Positions 41,335-52,533 of a stretch of 64,000 bases of DNA are shown one piece after another. This DNA comes from Diaphorobacter limosus (GTDB taxonomy: Bacteria; Pseudomonadota; Gammaproteobacteria; Burkholderiales; Burkholderiaceae_C), in contig NZ_CP136921.1 in assembly GCF_033100095.1 (NCBI RefSeq), forward strand, positions 1,582,501 through 1,646,500. The letters run 5' to 3'. The position numbers and the translations under genes are program-made. Positions within the stretch are counted from its first letter, which is position 1; the number at the start of each line of letters is the position of its first letter. The notes below the pieces were generated by a model that was not told the DNA's origin, made no database searches, and saw nothing but the letters and a program-made list of their open reading frames with translations.

Positions 41335-43671
41335 CTACTCGCTGCGCGCGGGCACCAGCACCTCGCGCTGGCCGTTGCTGGTCAGGCCGCTGACCAGTCC
41401 GGCCTTCTCCATGTCTTCCAGCAGCCGCGCCGATCGGTTGTAGCCAATGCGCAGCTTGCGCTGCACGTAGGAGATGCTGGCCTTGCGGTCTTTCAGCACC
41501 ACCTCCACGGCCTGGTCGTACATCGGATCCTTCTCGCCGCCGCCCTCGCCATCGTCCAGGCCAAAGCCGCTGTCCTCGCCATCGGCGCTGCCGCCTTCCA
41601 ACACCCCTTCGATGTAATCGGGCTCGCCTTGTTCCTTGAGGTAGCTGACGACGCGGTGCACCTCCTCGTCACTGACGAAGGCGCCGTGCACGCGCACCGG
41701 CAGCCCCGTGCCGCTGGCCATGTAGAGCATGTCACCCATGCCCAGCAGTGCCTCGGCGCCCATCTGGTCCAGGATGGTGCGGCTGTCGATCTTGCTGCCC
41801 ACCGAGAAGGCGATGCGCGTGGGGATGTTGGCCTTGATCAGGCCGGTGATCACGTCCACGCTAGGGCGCTGCGTGGCCAGGATCAAATGGATGCCGGCGG
41901 CGCGCGCCTTTTGCGCCAGGCGCGCGATCAGCTCCTCGATCTTCTTGCCGACCACCATCATTAGGTCGGCCAGCTCGTCGATGACGACGACGATGTGCGG
42001 CAGGCGCTCCAACGGCTCGGGCGCCTCGGGGTTGAGACTGAAGGGGTTGGGAATGGACTCCTCGCGTGCCTTGGCCTCGTCTATTTTTGTGTTGTAGCCC
42101 GCCAGGTTGCGCACGCCGAGTTTGCTCATCAGCTTGTAGCGCCGCTCCATCTCGGCGACGCACCAGTTCAGGCCATGCGCGGCCTGCTTCATGTCGGTGA
42201 CCACCGGGCACAGCAGGTGCGGAATGCCCTCGTAGACCGACATTTCCAGCATCTTCGGGTCGATCATCAAGAGGCGCACGTCGCGCGCCTCGGCCTTGTA
42301 GAGCAGGCTGAGAATCATGGCGTTGATGCCCACCGACTTGCCCGAGCCCGTGGTGCCGGCCACCAGCACATGCGGCATCTTCGCCAGGTCGGCCACCACG
42401 GGCGCGCCGACGATGTCTTTCCCTAAGCCCATGGTCAAGAGGCTCTTGGCGTCGTGATACACCTGCGAGCCCAGGATCTCCGTCAGGCGTATCGTCTGAC
42501 GCTTGGCGTTGGGCAGCTCCAGCGCCATGAAATTTTTGCCTGGAATGGTCTCGATCACGCGGATCGACACCAGCGACAGCGAGCGCGCCAGATCCTTGGC
42601 CAGGTTCACGATCTGCGAGCCCTTGACGCCCGTGGCCGGCTCGATCTCGTAGCGGGTGATCACCGGGCCGGGTTGGGCCGCCACCACCGTCACGTCCACG
42701 CCGAAGTCCTTGAGCTTCTTCTCGATCAGGCGGCTGGTCATCTCCAGCGTCTCGGGCGACACCGTCTCCTGGCGCGCCTGGGCCGCATCCAGCAAGTCCA
42801 CCTGCGGCAATCGGCTGTCGGGCATGTCGCTGAACAGGGGCTTTTGCCGCTCCTTGACCACGCGCGTGCTCTGCGGCGCATCCTGCAGCACGGGCTCGAT
42901 GATGCGCACGGGCTGCGGATGCTGCACCTCGCTCTCGTGCCGCTCTTCCTGCACCACCTCCTCGCGCTCGCGCGCGGCGCGTCTGCCCACGGCCACATCC
43001 TTGGCCCTCTCGCGCTGGGCACGGCCGGTTTGCACCAGCGCATCGATGCGCGCACCCAGGCGCTCGGCCAGATGCCCCCAGGAAAAGCGGAACACCAGCG
43101 CCGCGCCCAGCACCACCAGCACCACGCCGGCCAGGCCCGAGCCCGCAAAGCCCAGCCACTTCACGGCCAGCGGCCCCATCACATAGCCCAGCATGCCCCC
43201 GGCATGCCCGGGCAGCAACGCCTCGAAACGATACAGGCGCGACCACTCCAACGCCGTGCTGGTGCACATCAGCAGCAACAACCCGCCCCAGAACATGGCG
43301 CGCCACAGCCAGGGGCCATGGGCTGCGGCGCCCGGCACAGGCTCACCACCACGCATCCAGCGCGCCAGCGACGACAGCCAGGCGCGCACACCCGCGGCCA
43401 CGCACCACCAGACGGAGAAACCGAACAGAAAATAGCTGCCATCGGCCAGCCAGGCACCAAAGCGCCCCACCCAGTTGGCCAGGGGGCGGCCGCCGCCCGC
43501 GCCGGACGTGGACCAGGCCGCGTCCTGCGCGGAATAGCTGACCAGGGCCAGCAGCCAGAACACCAGGGCCAACAGGCCCAGGACAAGGCCAAGTTCATGC
43601 CCAAAGCGCGCCGCGGCCGAGCGTGGCGCAGACTTTCCGGCGCCGTTCAAGGTATTGAGGGAGTAGGTCAA
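41335..43671 (-). CDS. ftsK: DNA translocase FtsK
   Basis: A 778-residue septal DNA pump. Four membrane helices (about residues 25-180), a linker, then the RecA-like motor with Walker [14 protein letters not shown] and Walker [14 protein letters not shown], and the C-terminal gamma DNA-binding domain (about 710-775; [18 protein letters not shown]). The start is uncertain: I prefer TTG at 43671 ([11 protein letters not shown]) because the 49 extra residues from the ATG at 43818 look non-coding, but neither has a clear ribosome site. Divergent from trxB. Confidence 0.93.
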   Translation of the reverse strand: MTYSLNTLNGAGKSAPRSAAARFGHELGLVLGLLALVFWLLALVSYSAQDAAWSTSGAGGGRPLANWVGRFGAWLADGSYFLFGFSVWWCVAAGVRAWLSSLARWMRGGEPVPGAAAHGPWLWRAMFWGGLLLLMCTSTALEWSRLYRFEALLPGHAGGMLGYVMGPLAVKWLGFAGSGLAGVVLVVLGAALVFRFSWGHLAERLGARIDALVQTGRAQRERAKDVAVGRRAAREREEVVQEERHESEVQHPQPVRIIEPVLQDAPQSTRVVKERQKPLFSDMPDSRLPQVDLLDAAQARQETVSPETLEMTSRLIEKKLKDFGVDVTVVAAQPGPVITRYEIEPATGVKGSQIVNLAKDLARSLSLVSIRVIETIPGKNFMALELPNAKRQTIRLTEILGSQVYHDAKSLLTMGLGKDIVGAPVVADLAKMPHVLVAGTTGSGKSVGINAMILSLLYKAEARDVRLLMIDPKMLEMSVYEGIPHLLCPVVTDMKQAAHGLNWCVAEMERRYKLMSKLGVRNLAGYNTKIDEAKAREESIPNPFSLNPEAPEPLERLPHIVVVIDELADLMMVVGKKIEELIARLAQKARAAGIHLILATQRPSVDVITGLIKANIPTRIAFSVGSKIDSRTILDQMGAEALLGMGDMLYMASGTGLPVRVHGAFVSDEEVHRVVSYLKEQGEPDYIEGVLEGGSADGEDSGFGLDDGEGGGEKDPMYDQAVEVVLKDRKASISYVQRKLRIGYNRSARLLEDMEKAGLVSGLTSNGQREVLVPARSE

Positions 43672-43774
43672 AAGATCGCGAACACGTTCAACAACAGCGT
43701 GCAAGCTTACCCCATGGCGCAAGGCTGCAAGCCGCCGTGCACCCCACGCCAAGCCTACGCAAGAGCCAGCATGA

Positions 43775-44860
<1,086 letters not shown>

Positions 44861-44876
44861 TCTTTCAGGCTCGCGC

Positions 44877-44882
44877 TATAAT
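44877..44882 (+). promoter_or_regulatory. -10 element of the rpmB-rpmG promoter
   Basis: Exact TATAAT 129 bp before the rpmB start, just after the trxB stop. The -35 is poor. Confidence 0.45.
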
Positions 44883-45010
44883 GCGCGGCTTTGCTGTATT
44901 GTGGCGCCCCGGCGCCTTGAGACAGCCGGGTTACCGCCACCCGATTCAACTGGCGAGGTGAGGTTACGGGCCGCCAGGGCCTGCAGCCGTGCAACTACCG
45001 GAGTGTCCTG

Positions 45011-45244
45011 ATGGCACGCGTATGTGAAGTAACGGGCAAGAAGCCCATGGTGGGAAACAACGTCTCCCACGCCAACAACAAGACCAAGCGTCGTTTCCTG
45101 CCCAACCTGCAGTACCGCCGTTTCTGGGTGGAGAGCGAAAACCGCTGGGTGCGCCTGCGTGTCTCCAGCGCCGCCCTGCGTCTGATCGACAAGAACGGCA
45201 TCGAATCCGTGCTCGCAGACATGCGTGCCCGTGGCCAAGCTTAA
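45011..45244 (+). CDS. rpmB: 50S ribosomal protein L28
   Basis: A 77-residue ribosomal protein: [20 protein letters not shown] and [16 protein letters not shown] are diagnostic. One cysteine near the N-terminus, so not a full zinc-ribbon form. Followed by rpmG after 20 bp. Confidence 0.97.
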   Translation: MARVCEVTGKKPMVGNNVSHANNKTKRRFLPNLQYRRFWVESENRWVRLRVSSAALRLIDKNGIESVLADMRARGQA

Positions 45245-45264
45245 TTTCCTGAAGGAGAAACACC

Positions 45265-45435
45265 ATGGCTGCTAAAGGCGGACGCGAAAAGATCAAGCTG
45301 GTGTCCACGGCTGAGACCGGGCACTTCTACACCACCACCAAGAACAAGAAGACGATGCCCGAGAAGATGAGCATCATCAAGTTCGACCCCAAGGCTCGCA
45401 AGCATGTCGAGTACAAGGAAGCCAAGCTGAAGTAA
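45265..45435 (+). CDS. rpmG: 50S ribosomal protein L33
   Basis: A 56-residue ribosomal protein beginning [15 protein letters not shown], with [14 protein letters not shown] and a cysteine-free (non-zinc) sequence. AAGGAGA ribosome site upstream. Ends 22 bp before the terminator stem. Confidence 0.97.
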   Translation: MAAKGGREKIKLVSTAETGHFYTTTKNKKTMPEKMSIIKFDPKARKHVEYKEAKLK

Positions 45436-45456
45436 TTCGGCCCGGCTCCTGACAAG

Positions 45457-45490
45457 AACCGCCACGGCACCAGCCCTGGCGGTTTTTTTT
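45457..45490 (+). terminator. Rho-independent terminator of rpmB-rpmG
   Basis: An 8-bp stem AACCGCCA/TGGCGGTT with a 12-nt loop, followed by further T (eight T in all). Confidence 0.88.
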
Positions 45491-45493
45491 GGC

Positions 45494-46765
45494 CTATTTG
45501 CGCTGCCACACGGCAGCGAAGAAGCCGTCTGTCTGGTGCAGATGCGGCCAAAGGCGCAGGTAGGCCTGGCCGTCCGCACCGCCGCTGCACAGGCTGGCCG
45601 GCTGCTCCACCTTGAGGCGCGCCAGCAGCTCGCCCGCCTGCAGCGGCTCAAAGTCCGCATGGGCGGCGCCAAAGGCCAAGGCGATGGCCTCGTTCTCCTC
45701 GGGCAGCACGCTGCAGGTGGCATAAACCAGGCGGCCGCCAGGCTTCACCAGGCGCGCGGCACTCTCCAGGATAGCGGTCTGCTTGGCCGTCAGCTCCTGC
45801 ACGGCCTGGGGCGACTGGCGCCATTTCAGATCCGGATTGCGGCGCAGAGTGCCCAGACCCGAGCAGGGCGCATCAACCAGCACGCGGTCGATCTTGCCGG
45901 CCAGGCGCTTGACGCGCTCATCGCGTTCATGGGCGATGGCCGCCGGGTGCACATTCGACAGGCCGCTGCGCGCCAGGCGCGGCTTCAGCGCATCGAGCCG
46001 GTGCGCCGACACGTCGAACGCATACAGCCGCCCGGTGCTGCGCATGGCCGCGCCAATCGCCAGGGTCTTGCCGCCGGCACCGGCACAAAAATCGACCACC
46101 ATCTCGCCGCGCTTGGCATCCAGCAGCAGGGCCAGCAGCTGCGAGCCCTCGTCCTGCACCTCGATGGCGCCGCGCGTGAAGGCGTCCAGCCGGGTCAGCG
46201 CCGGCTTGCCCTCGATACGCAGCCCCCAAGGGGAATACGGTGTGGCCTTCGCCTTGATGCCCGCCTGCGCCAGCTCCTTCTGGAGCGATTCGCGCTTGTC
46301 CTTCAAGGCATTGACGCGCAGATCCAGCGGCGCCGACTGCGCCAGGCTGTCAACCAGCGGCCAGAAACCCTCACCCAGCTGAGCCTTCAGCGGCTCGGCC
46401 AGCCACTGCGGCAGGTTGTGGCGCTGCGGCTCCAGCAGCTCCTCGGGGCGCACCGCGTCGCAGGCATCGACCCAGTCCTTTTCCTGCGCGGAGAGCGCGC
46501 TTTTCAGAAAGTCGCGCGGGCCGTAAAAGCCCAGAATGGCCAGGCGCCGCTCACGCGGGCCTTGACCTGAGCGCGCCAGCTGCTCGAACAGCGGCTTCTT
46601 GCGCAGCACGGCGTAGGCGGTTTCGGCCAGCGTGGCGCGCTCGCGCGGCCCGAGACTGCGGTGTTCGCGGAAATAGCGCGAGACGACAGCGTCGGCCGGG
46701 TGTTCAAAAGTAAGCGTCAGCCTGACGAGTTCGGCGCAGGCGTCCAGAAGGGCTTTGGGATGCAT
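45494..46765 (-). CDS. 16S rRNA m5C methyltransferase, RsmB/NOP family
   Basis: A 423-residue SAM-dependent RNA methyltransferase. An N-terminal NusB-like helical domain (about 1-140) is followed by the catalytic domain with FCAGAGGKTLAI (SAM binding), DAPCSGLGTLRRNPD and the catalytic cysteine in YATCSVLPEENE. It modifies cytosine-5, probably in 16S rRNA; RsmB (C967) is likely but the exact base cannot be fixed from sequence. Start at 46765 (MHPKALLD). Confidence 0.9.
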   Translation of the reverse strand: MHPKALLDACAELVRLTLTFEHPADAVVSRYFREHRSLGPRERATLAETAYAVLRKKPLFEQLARSGQGPRERRLAILGFYGPRDFLKSALSAQEKDWVDACDAVRPEELLEPQRHNLPQWLAEPLKAQLGEGFWPLVDSLAQSAPLDLRVNALKDKRESLQKELAQAGIKAKATPYSPWGLRIEGKPALTRLDAFTRGAIEVQDEGSQLLALLLDAKRGEMVVDFCAGAGGKTLAIGAAMRSTGRLYAFDVSAHRLDALKPRLARSGLSNVHPAAIAHERDERVKRLAGKIDRVLVDAPCSGLGTLRRNPDLKWRQSPQAVQELTAKQTAILESAARLVKPGGRLVYATCSVLPEENEAIALAFGAAHADFEPLQAGELLARLKVEQPASLCSGGADGQAYLRLWPHLHQTDGFFAAVWQRK

Positions 46766-46810
46766 GGGTGTGATTGTCCCATCTTGCGGCGCTGTCTCGC
46801 CGGCCGCATC

Positions 46811-46871
46811 ACTTATCAAAAAAACTGGCCTTAGCCTTTATCCATCAAGCACCAACAGCTATATTTTTGAA
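46811..46871. repeat. Dispersed AT-rich repeat between the m5C methyltransferase gene and purN
   Basis: AT-rich segment with CCAACAGCTATATTTTTGAA and poly-A flank; its end forms the last codons of purN. Confidence 0.6.
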
Positions 46872-47443
46872 AGCAGATGCGCCAACACCGCCCTGGGGTA
46901 AATCAGGTGCTCCTGTGTCAGCACGCGCGCCGCCAGACTCTCGGCCGTGTCATCAGGGAGCAGCGGCACCACGGCCTGGTCCAGGATCGGGCCCACGTCG
47001 AGCTCGGCCGTCACCAGGTGCACGGTGCAGCCGGCAAACCTGCAGCCCGCATCTATGGCGCGCTGGTGCGTGTGCAGGCCGGTGAAGGCCGGCAGCAGCG
47101 AGGGGTGGATGTTCACCAGCCGGCCGGCAAAGTGATCAACGAAGCCGGGGGTGAGGATGCGCATGAAGCCCGCCAGCACCACCAGGGCCGGCTCGCAGGC
47201 GTCTATGGCCTGGGCCAGGGCGGCGTCGAAGGCCTCGCGCGAGGCGTAGGCCTTGTGGTCCAGCACCTGGGTGGCGATGCCCTGCTCCTGCGCTATGGCC
47301 AGGCCCTTGGCGTCCTGCTTGTTGCTCAGTACCGCCGCAATACGGATGCCGTGGCGACCGGCCCAGTCCTGTTGCTGTGCGGCGCGCACGATCGCCGCCA
47401 TGTTGGAACCGCCGCCAGAGATCAAGATTACGATGTTCTTCAT
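46859..47443 (-). CDS. purN: Phosphoribosylglycinamide formyltransferase
   Basis: A 194-residue enzyme of purine synthesis that transfers the formyl group from 10-formyl-THF to [14 protein letters not shown] at the N-terminus, LAGFMRIL and the catalytic region [16 protein letters not shown], then [13 protein letters not shown] are all present. The ATG at 47443 replaces a TTG three codons upstream. Confidence 0.96.
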   Translation of the reverse strand: MKNIVILISGGGSNMAAIVRAAQQQDWAGRHGIRIAAVLSNKQDAKGLAIAQEQGIATQVLDHKAYASREAFDAALAQAIDACEPALVVLAGFMRILTPGFVDHFAGRLVNIHPSLLPAFTGLHTHQRAIDAGCRFAGCTVHLVTAELDVGPILDQAVVPLLPDDTAESLAARVLTQEHLIYPRAVLAHLLSKI

Positions 47444-47466
47444 TTGCCGCAAATTATCCCCTGCCC

Positions 47467-48159
47467 ATGCCCTTCGATCCGCGCCAGCGCCCCCTCTCCG
47501 CCCCCGAAGCCCGCGTGCTCGCCACGCTCTTGGAAAAGTCGCGCACCGTGCCCGACAGCTATCCGCTGACGCTCAACAGCCTGGCCGCCGGCTGCAACCA
47601 GAAGACCAGCCGCGAGCCTGTCATGCAGCTGGCCGACGACGACCTGCTGCAGGCACTGACCAGCCTGCGCCAGCAGAGCCTGGTGGTCGAGATAGGCGGC
47701 GCCCGCGTGGCGCGCTGGGAGCACAATTTTGCGCGCGGCATAGGCGTGCCCGATCAGTCCGCCGTGCTGCTGGGTCTGCTCATGCTGCGCGGCCCGCAGA
47801 CCGCCGCCGAGCTGCGCCTGAACGCCGAGCGCTGGCACCGCTTTGCCGACACCTCGTCAGTCGAGGCTTTCCTCGACGAACTGCAGGAGCGCAGTGACGA
47901 AAAGGGCGGCCCGCTGGTCATGCTGCTGCCCAAGGCGCCGGGCGCGCGCGAGCCGCGCTGGGCGCAGCTCTTGTGCGGGCCGGTGGACGTGGCGGCGCTG
48001 GCCGCCAGCCAGGCAGCAAGCGCCGCGCCAGCCCAGCCGGCTCTGCAGGCGCGCGTGGAGGCGCTGGAGGCCGAGGTGGCCCAGCTGCAGGCCCAGGTGC
48101 GCCGCCTGTGCGCAGAGCTGGGCCTGGACGCACCGCTGTCGCCGCCCGGACAGGAGTGA
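47467..48159 (+). CDS. YceH/DUF480 family protein
   Basis: A 230-residue protein of unknown function. Residues about 5-165 carry two winged-helix-like units typical of DUF480 ([46 protein letters not shown]), and the C-terminus is a coiled coil ([17 protein letters not shown]). Divergent from purN with only 23 bp between starts. Confidence 0.9.
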   Translation: MPFDPRQRPLSAPEARVLATLLEKSRTVPDSYPLTLNSLAAGCNQKTSREPVMQLADDDLLQALTSLRQQSLVVEIGGARVARWEHNFARGIGVPDQSAVLLGLLMLRGPQTAAELRLNAERWHRFADTSSVEAFLDELQERSDEKGGPLVMLLPKAPGAREPRWAQLLCGPVDVAALAASQAASAAPAQPALQARVEALEAEVAQLQAQVRRLCAELGLDAPLSPPGQE

Positions 48160-48205
48160 GGCGGGCTGCCGTGCTACAACCGCCTCCTGCAAAGGAGACG
48201 TTCGC

Positions 48206-49387
48206 ATGGATCTCGCATTCACCCCCGAGGAACAGGCCTTTCGCCAGGACGTGCGCGCCTGGGTGCGCGCCAATCTGCCGCCAGCGATGGCGCACAAGGT
48301 GCACAACGCCCTGCGCCTGACGAGGGACGACCTGCAGGGCTGGGCCAGGATACTGGGCAAGAAGGGCTGGCTGGCCTTTGGCTGGCCCAAGGAGTTTGGC
48401 GGCCCCGGCTGGACAGCCGTGCAAAAGCATTTGTTCGAGGAGGAATGCGCCATGGCCGGCGCGCCGCGCATCATCCCCTTCGGGCCGGTGATGGTGGCGC
48501 CGGTCATCATGGCCTACGGCACGCCCGAGCAACAAAAACGCTTCCTGCCCGGCATTGCCGATGGCTCCGTGTGGTGGAGCCAGGGCTACTCCGAGCCGGG
48601 CTCGGGCTCGGATCTGGCCAGCGTCAAGACCCGCGCCGAGCGCGTCGGGGATAAATACATCGTCAACGGCCAGAAGACCTGGACCACGCTGGGCCAGCAT
48701 GGCGACTGGATGTTCAACCTGGTGCGCACCAGCAACGAGGGCAAGCCCCAGACCGGCATCAGCTTTTTGCTGCTGGACATGAAGAGCCCCGGCGTGACGG
48801 TGCGGCCCATCAAGCTGCTCGATGGCGAATGCGAGGTCAACGAAGTCTTCTTCGACAACGTCGAGGTGCCCGCCGACCAGCTCATAGGCCAGGAGAACAA
48901 GGGCTGGACCTACGCCAAGCATCTGCTGTCCCACGAGCGCACCAACATCGCCGACGTAAACCGCGCCAAGCGCGAGCTGGAGCGCTTGAAGCGCATCGCC
49001 CGCGCCGAAGGCCTATGGGACGACCAGCGTTTTCGCGACCAGATCGCCCTGTTGGAGGTGGACATCGTGGCACTGGAGATGCTGGTGCTGCGCGTGCTGT
49101 CGATGGAAAAGAGCGGCAAGAACCCGCTGGACATCGCCGGCCTCTTGAAGATCAAGGGCAGCGAGATCCAGCAGCGCTACGCCGAGCTGATGATGCTGGC
49201 CGCCGGCCCCTACGCCCTGCCCCTGATCCAGGAGGCCATGGACGCGGGCTGGCAGGGACTGTTCCCCGGCGGCACCCTGGCCAACGCGCCGCTGGCATCG
49301 ACCTACTTCAACATGCGCAAGACCACCATCTACGGCGGCAGCAATGAAGTGCAACGCAATATCGTTGCCCAAACCATCCTGGGCTGA
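48206..49387 (+). CDS. Acyl-CoA dehydrogenase, large-subunit type (PimC-like)
   Basis: A 393-residue FAD enzyme. Three-domain acyl-CoA dehydrogenase fold with the substrate/FAD segment QGYSEPGSGSDLAS, WTTLGQHGDW, and C-terminal IYGGSNEVQRNIVAQ. Paired 14 bp before a shorter acyl-CoA dehydrogenase gene, as in pimeloyl-CoA dehydrogenase large/small subunits. The actual acyl-CoA substrate is unknown. AAGGAG site upstream. Confidence 0.87.
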   Translation: MDLAFTPEEQAFRQDVRAWVRANLPPAMAHKVHNALRLTRDDLQGWARILGKKGWLAFGWPKEFGGPGWTAVQKHLFEEECAMAGAPRIIPFGPVMVAPVIMAYGTPEQQKRFLPGIADGSVWWSQGYSEPGSGSDLASVKTRAERVGDKYIVNGQKTWTTLGQHGDWMFNLVRTSNEGKPQTGISFLLLDMKSPGVTVRPIKLLDGECEVNEVFFDNVEVPADQLIGQENKGWTYAKHLLSHERTNIADVNRAKRELERLKRIARAEGLWDDQRFRDQIALLEVDIVALEMLVLRVLSMEKSGKNPLDIAGLLKIKGSEIQQRYAELMMLAAGPYALPLIQEAMDAGWQGLFPGGTLANAPLASTYFNMRKTTIYGGSNEVQRNIVAQTILG

Positions 49388-49401
49388 CAGGAGACAAGCA
49401 C

Positions 49402-50517
49402 ATGGACTTCGATTTTTCCGACGACCAGCAACAACTGCGTGACGCCGTGCGCCGCTGGGTGGACAAGGGCTATACCTTCGAGCGCCGCCGCGCCATCGTG
49501 GCAGCCGGGGGCTTTGAGCGCGCGGCCTATGGCGAGCTGGCCGAGCTGGGCCTCACGGCCCTGACCGTACCCGAGGCACATGGCGGCCTGGGCCAGGGCG
49601 CGATCGACGCCATGGTGGTGATGGAAGAGCTGGGCCGCGGCATCGTGCTGGAACCCCTGGCGCAGGCCTTCGTCACCGCCGGCGTGCTGGCGCAGTACGC
49701 ACCGCAAGAGCTGCAGGCCGCCTGGCTGCCGCGCATCGCCAGTGGCGAGGTCCTGGTGGTGCTGGCACAGCAGGAGCGCAAGGCGCGCTACCGCCTTGAT
49801 GTTTGCGAGGCAAAAGCGGTCGTAGCGGCCAATGGATATGCGCTTACAGCTATAAAAAACATAGTTTCAGCCGGTGACCAGGCCGACGCCTTCATCGTCC
49901 CCGCGCAACTCGACGGGCAGATCGCCCTGTTCCTGGTGGAGCGCGCTGCCGCCGACGTCAGCACGCGCGGCTACGGCACCCAGGACGGCAGCCGCGCCGC
50001 CGACCTGCAGCTGGCCAGCACCCCGGCCACCCTCATCACCACCGACGGCCTGGCCGCGCTGGAGTTGGCGGTGGACACCGCCATCGCCGCCGCCTGCGCC
50101 TACGCCGTGGGAGTGATGGATCAGACCTGCGCCGTCACCTTCGACTACCTGAACCAGCGCCGGCAGTTTGGCGTGGCAATCGCCAGCTTCCAGGCCCTGC
50201 GCCACCGGGCGGCCGACATGAAGATGCAGCTGGAGCTGGCACGCTCCATGAGCTACTACGCCAGCCTGAAACTCGGCGCCCCTGCCGAGGAGCGCCGCCG
50301 CGCACTGTCGCGCGCCAAGGTGCAACTGGGCCAGTCCATGCGCTTCGTCAGCCAGCAGGCGGTGCAGCTGTCGGGCGGCATAGGCGTGACGGACGAGTAC
50401 ATCGTCAGCCACTACTTCAAGACCTTGACGCAGCTGGAGATGAGCTGGGGCGACACGCTGCACCACCTGGGCGAGGTGTCGGCGCGCATGCAGGATCAGG
50501 CGGGGGTGTTTGCCTGA
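49402..50517 (+). CDS. Acyl-CoA dehydrogenase, small-subunit type (PimD-like)
   Basis: A 371-residue partner of the preceding dehydrogenase. N- and C-terminal helical domains are typical (QRRQFGVAIASFQALRHR, SGGIGVTDEYIVSHYFK); the middle beta domain is shorter and less conserved, as in small subunits. A dispersed-repeat copy is translated within that middle domain. Confidence 0.86.
   Translation: MDFDFSDDQQQLRDAVRRWVDKGYTFERRRAIVAAGGFERAAYGELAELGLTALTVPEAHGGLGQGAIDAMVVMEELGRGIVLEPLAQAFVTAGVLAQYAPQELQAAWLPRIASGEVLVVLAQQERKARYRLDVCEAKAVVAANGYALTAIKNIVSAGDQADAFIVPAQLDGQIALFLVERAAADVSTRGYGTQDGSRAADLQLASTPATLITTDGLAALELAVDTAIAAACAYAVGVMDQTCAVTFDYLNQRRQFGVAIASFQALRHRAADMKMQLELARSMSYYASLKLGAPAEERRRALSRAKVQLGQSMRFVSQQAVQLSGGIGVTDEYIVSHYFKTLTQLEMSWGDTLHHLGEVSARMQDQAGVFA
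49810..49870. repeat. Dispersed AT-rich repeat, copy inside the PimD-like gene
   Basis: GCGCTTACAGCTATAAAAAACATAG core with an AT-rich flank, in contrast to about 65-70% GC around it; read in frame. Confidence 0.6.
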
Positions 50518-50631
50518 GCCTGCCGGGACCAACCACAATGGGCTTGGTCTTCACTACGAACCTCTGGACGGATCAGTGGCTCGCTGCGTTGATGTGTCAC
50601 GCACAATGGTGCAAGTCTTGTCCTGCCTCGT

Positions 50632-51228
50632 TCAGCTTTTGCGCTGCGACATATCTGCCCAAAAACTGCTCACAAAATTTTTGCTCAGCGCCATCCAGAT
50701 CAAGATTGGTAGCAAGGCGGTAAAGATGAACAGATTGAAGTGAAAGCCAAACGCCACCACTTCAGCCACCCAACCAGGCAGTCGGGTTTGAGCCAGGGCT
50801 TCATGACCTGCACGATTGAGCACATCATTGAGCCACTGCAGGCTGACAGCGACCGCCTGCAGCACCAGCATGCCCGCCGAGCCCAGCAGTAGTTTGCGCA
50901 GCAACGCTGGTGGGCGCGAGGCAAGCAGCAAAGACCATAGCATCACCATGCCGTAGCCCTGCAACCGGTAGTCCGCGACCGGCGCCAGTGCGCCCATGCG
51001 GATCTGGCCCTGATGCTGGCTAAACACCTTGATGCTGGTCTGCAGCACTCCTGACGCGCCCACGCGCTCGTAACCCAGGGCCCATTGAAAGATGCTTGAG
51101 CAAGCCTCTCCAGCCATATAAAACACCGGCACAGACAGTATCGGAGCCAGGTAATACCAGGGCGGCATGAGGCACAGCAACCCAACAATGGCGAGCGCAA
51201 AAAACCGGCTTAACGGCTTAGTTTGCAT
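50632..51228 (-). CDS. Exosortase H-associated membrane protein
   Basis: A 198-residue membrane protein with four or five hydrophobic segments, encoded directly after exosortase H with an 11-bp overlap. It resembles the membrane protein regularly found beside xrtH. Its role in sorting is not known. GC content is visibly below that of the flanking genes, suggesting transfer with xrtH. Confidence 0.75.
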   Translation of the reverse strand: MQTKPLSRFFALAIVGLLCLMPPWYYLAPILSVPVFYMAGEACSSIFQWALGYERVGASGVLQTSIKVFSQHQGQIRMGALAPVADYRLQGYGMVMLWSLLLASRPPALLRKLLLGSAGMLVLQAVAVSLQWLNDVLNRAGHEALAQTRLPGWVAEVVAFGFHFNLFIFTALLPILIWMALSKNFVSSFWADMSQRKS

Positions 51229-51733
51229 GTCCAGATACCTCTTCTTGCTCCGCCGTCCTTCTTGCAGTCCAACGAATCCACAGCAGCCACACCACCAGCA
51301 CATCAAGCATGATCAAGGCCTGCCAGAGATACAGGTGTGCAAACTCAAACACCGGTAAATTCCACTGCCCCAGGTAATACAGGCTGATGATGCGCAACAA
51401 GTTCACCGCCTGCACGGCAGCAAAGCCCAGAGTCATGCCCAGCAGCTTCTGCGTCCAGCTAGCCGGGAAGGCGACCATTCCGGCGATCAGCACAATGGCC
51501 GCCTCGATGCCGTTACACCCCGCCTCAATAGACACCGCAAAACCTGTGGCTTTGCTCATCAAGATGCGCCCCTGATGGAGTACATCTGTATCGAACACGG
51601 ATATGAGATTCGCGCTGGCCGTCGCTAGCCATTGAGTCCATGGATCAGCGACCCGCTGCTGCACCGAATCAAGCATGTCGATGCGAAACAGCACCACCAA
51701 GCAGACCACGAAAATAACGAAGAACCGAGTCAT
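51218..51733 (-). CDS. xrtH: Exosortase H (IPTLxxWG-CTERM sorting enzyme)
   Basis: A 171-residue polytopic transpeptidase-like protein that processes C-terminal sorting tags at the inner membrane. The catalytic triad of the exosortase/archaeosortase family is visible: Cys in EAGCNGIEA, Arg in VNLLRIISLYY and His in FEFAHLYLWQA. The small size and adjacent partner fit exosortase H. No protein in this window ends in an IPTLxxWG tag, so its substrates lie elsewhere. The ATG at 51733 is chosen; an upstream TTG is unlikely. Confidence 0.85.
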   Translation of the reverse strand: MTRFFVIFVVCLVVLFRIDMLDSVQQRVADPWTQWLATASANLISVFDTDVLHQGRILMSKATGFAVSIEAGCNGIEAAIVLIAGMVAFPASWTQKLLGMTLGFAAVQAVNLLRIISLYYLGQWNLPVFEFAHLYLWQALIMLDVLVVWLLWIRWTARRTAEQEEVSGHAN

Positions 51734-51810
51734 GAACCAAGAACACAAAAAGGAGCCCGGGGATTATCCACAGACTCATAGCCCCCAATGGTCAGCAATC
51801 GTTGATCGCC

Positions 51811-52368
51811 TCAGCTCAGCAGCCGCGACGATTTGGGCACATGCGCCATCAAAAACTCCATCTGGTCGGCCAGGATGCGGCGGTTTCTCAGGATGAAGTC
51901 TTCCCACAGGCTGGGCACGTAGGGCGTATACAGCAAGGGCATATGCGCCTGCTCGGGCGTGCGCGGGCCCTTGCGGTGGTTGCAGGCGCGGCAGGCGGTG
52001 ACCACGTTCATCCAGTGGTTCAGGCCGCGGCTGGCGAAGGGCACGATGTGCTCGCGCGTCAGGTCTTCCTCGTGAAAGCGTCCGCCGCAATAGGCGCAGA
52101 TGTTGCGGTCGCGCGTGAACAGCTTGGCGTTGGTCAGGCTGGGGCGCAGATCGAAGGGGTTGATATGCGGCACGCCGCGCGTGCCTATGATGCTGCTGAC
52201 CGCGATCTGCGACTGCTCGCCGGTGACGGCGTTGTGCCCGCCGCGAAACAGCGCCACCTGGGCGCCGATCTCCCAGCGCACCTCGCCCGCGGCGTAATGC
52301 GTCACTGCCTGCTCCAGTGATATCCACGATTGCGGCAACCCCTGGCCCGAGAGCTTCAAGACCTTCAC
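51811..52368 (-). CDS. HNH endonuclease family protein
   Basis: A 185-residue protein with an HNH/beta-beta-alpha-metal domain in its second half: CAYCGGRF, then REHIVPFASRG, NVVTACRACNHRKG, giving two zinc-binding CxxC pairs and the catalytic His. Stand-alone HNH proteins of this kind are common in Burkholderiales and have no settled role; there is no sign of a restriction system or intron here. I chose the GTG at 52368 because AGGAGG lies 6 bp before it. Confidence 0.8.
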   Translation of the reverse strand: MKVLKLSGQGLPQSWISLEQAVTHYAAGEVRWEIGAQVALFRGGHNAVTGEQSQIAVSSIIGTRGVPHINPFDLRPSLTNAKLFTRDRNICAYCGGRFHEEDLTREHIVPFASRGLNHWMNVVTACRACNHRKGPRTPEQAHMPLLYTPYVPSLWEDFILRNRRILADQMEFLMAHVPKSSRLLS

Positions 52369-52478
52369 CACCCGCCTCCTGTCATGCAACACAAGAATGG
52401 AATGACAACGTTGATGCTTCGCCGGCCGCCCCATGCGGTGCGCCGGTAGCGCACAATATACCCCTTTCGCAACAAACA

Positions 52479-52527
52479 GGCGTCAAGCGCTTGATGGACT
52501 TGCGCCAAACGCTATTAAAAGTAAAGC
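52479..52527. repeat. Dispersed AT-rich repeat upstream of ribF
   Basis: TCAAGCGCTTGATGG and CGCTATTAAAAGTAAAGC, ending 6 bp before the ribF start, so it supplies the ribosome-binding region of ribF. Confidence 0.6.
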
Positions 52528-52533
52528 ACTGCG

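Noticed and set aside
51811..52368. HNH gene as part of a restriction system, intron or phage
   Set aside because: No methyltransferase, reverse transcriptase or phage genes are around it.
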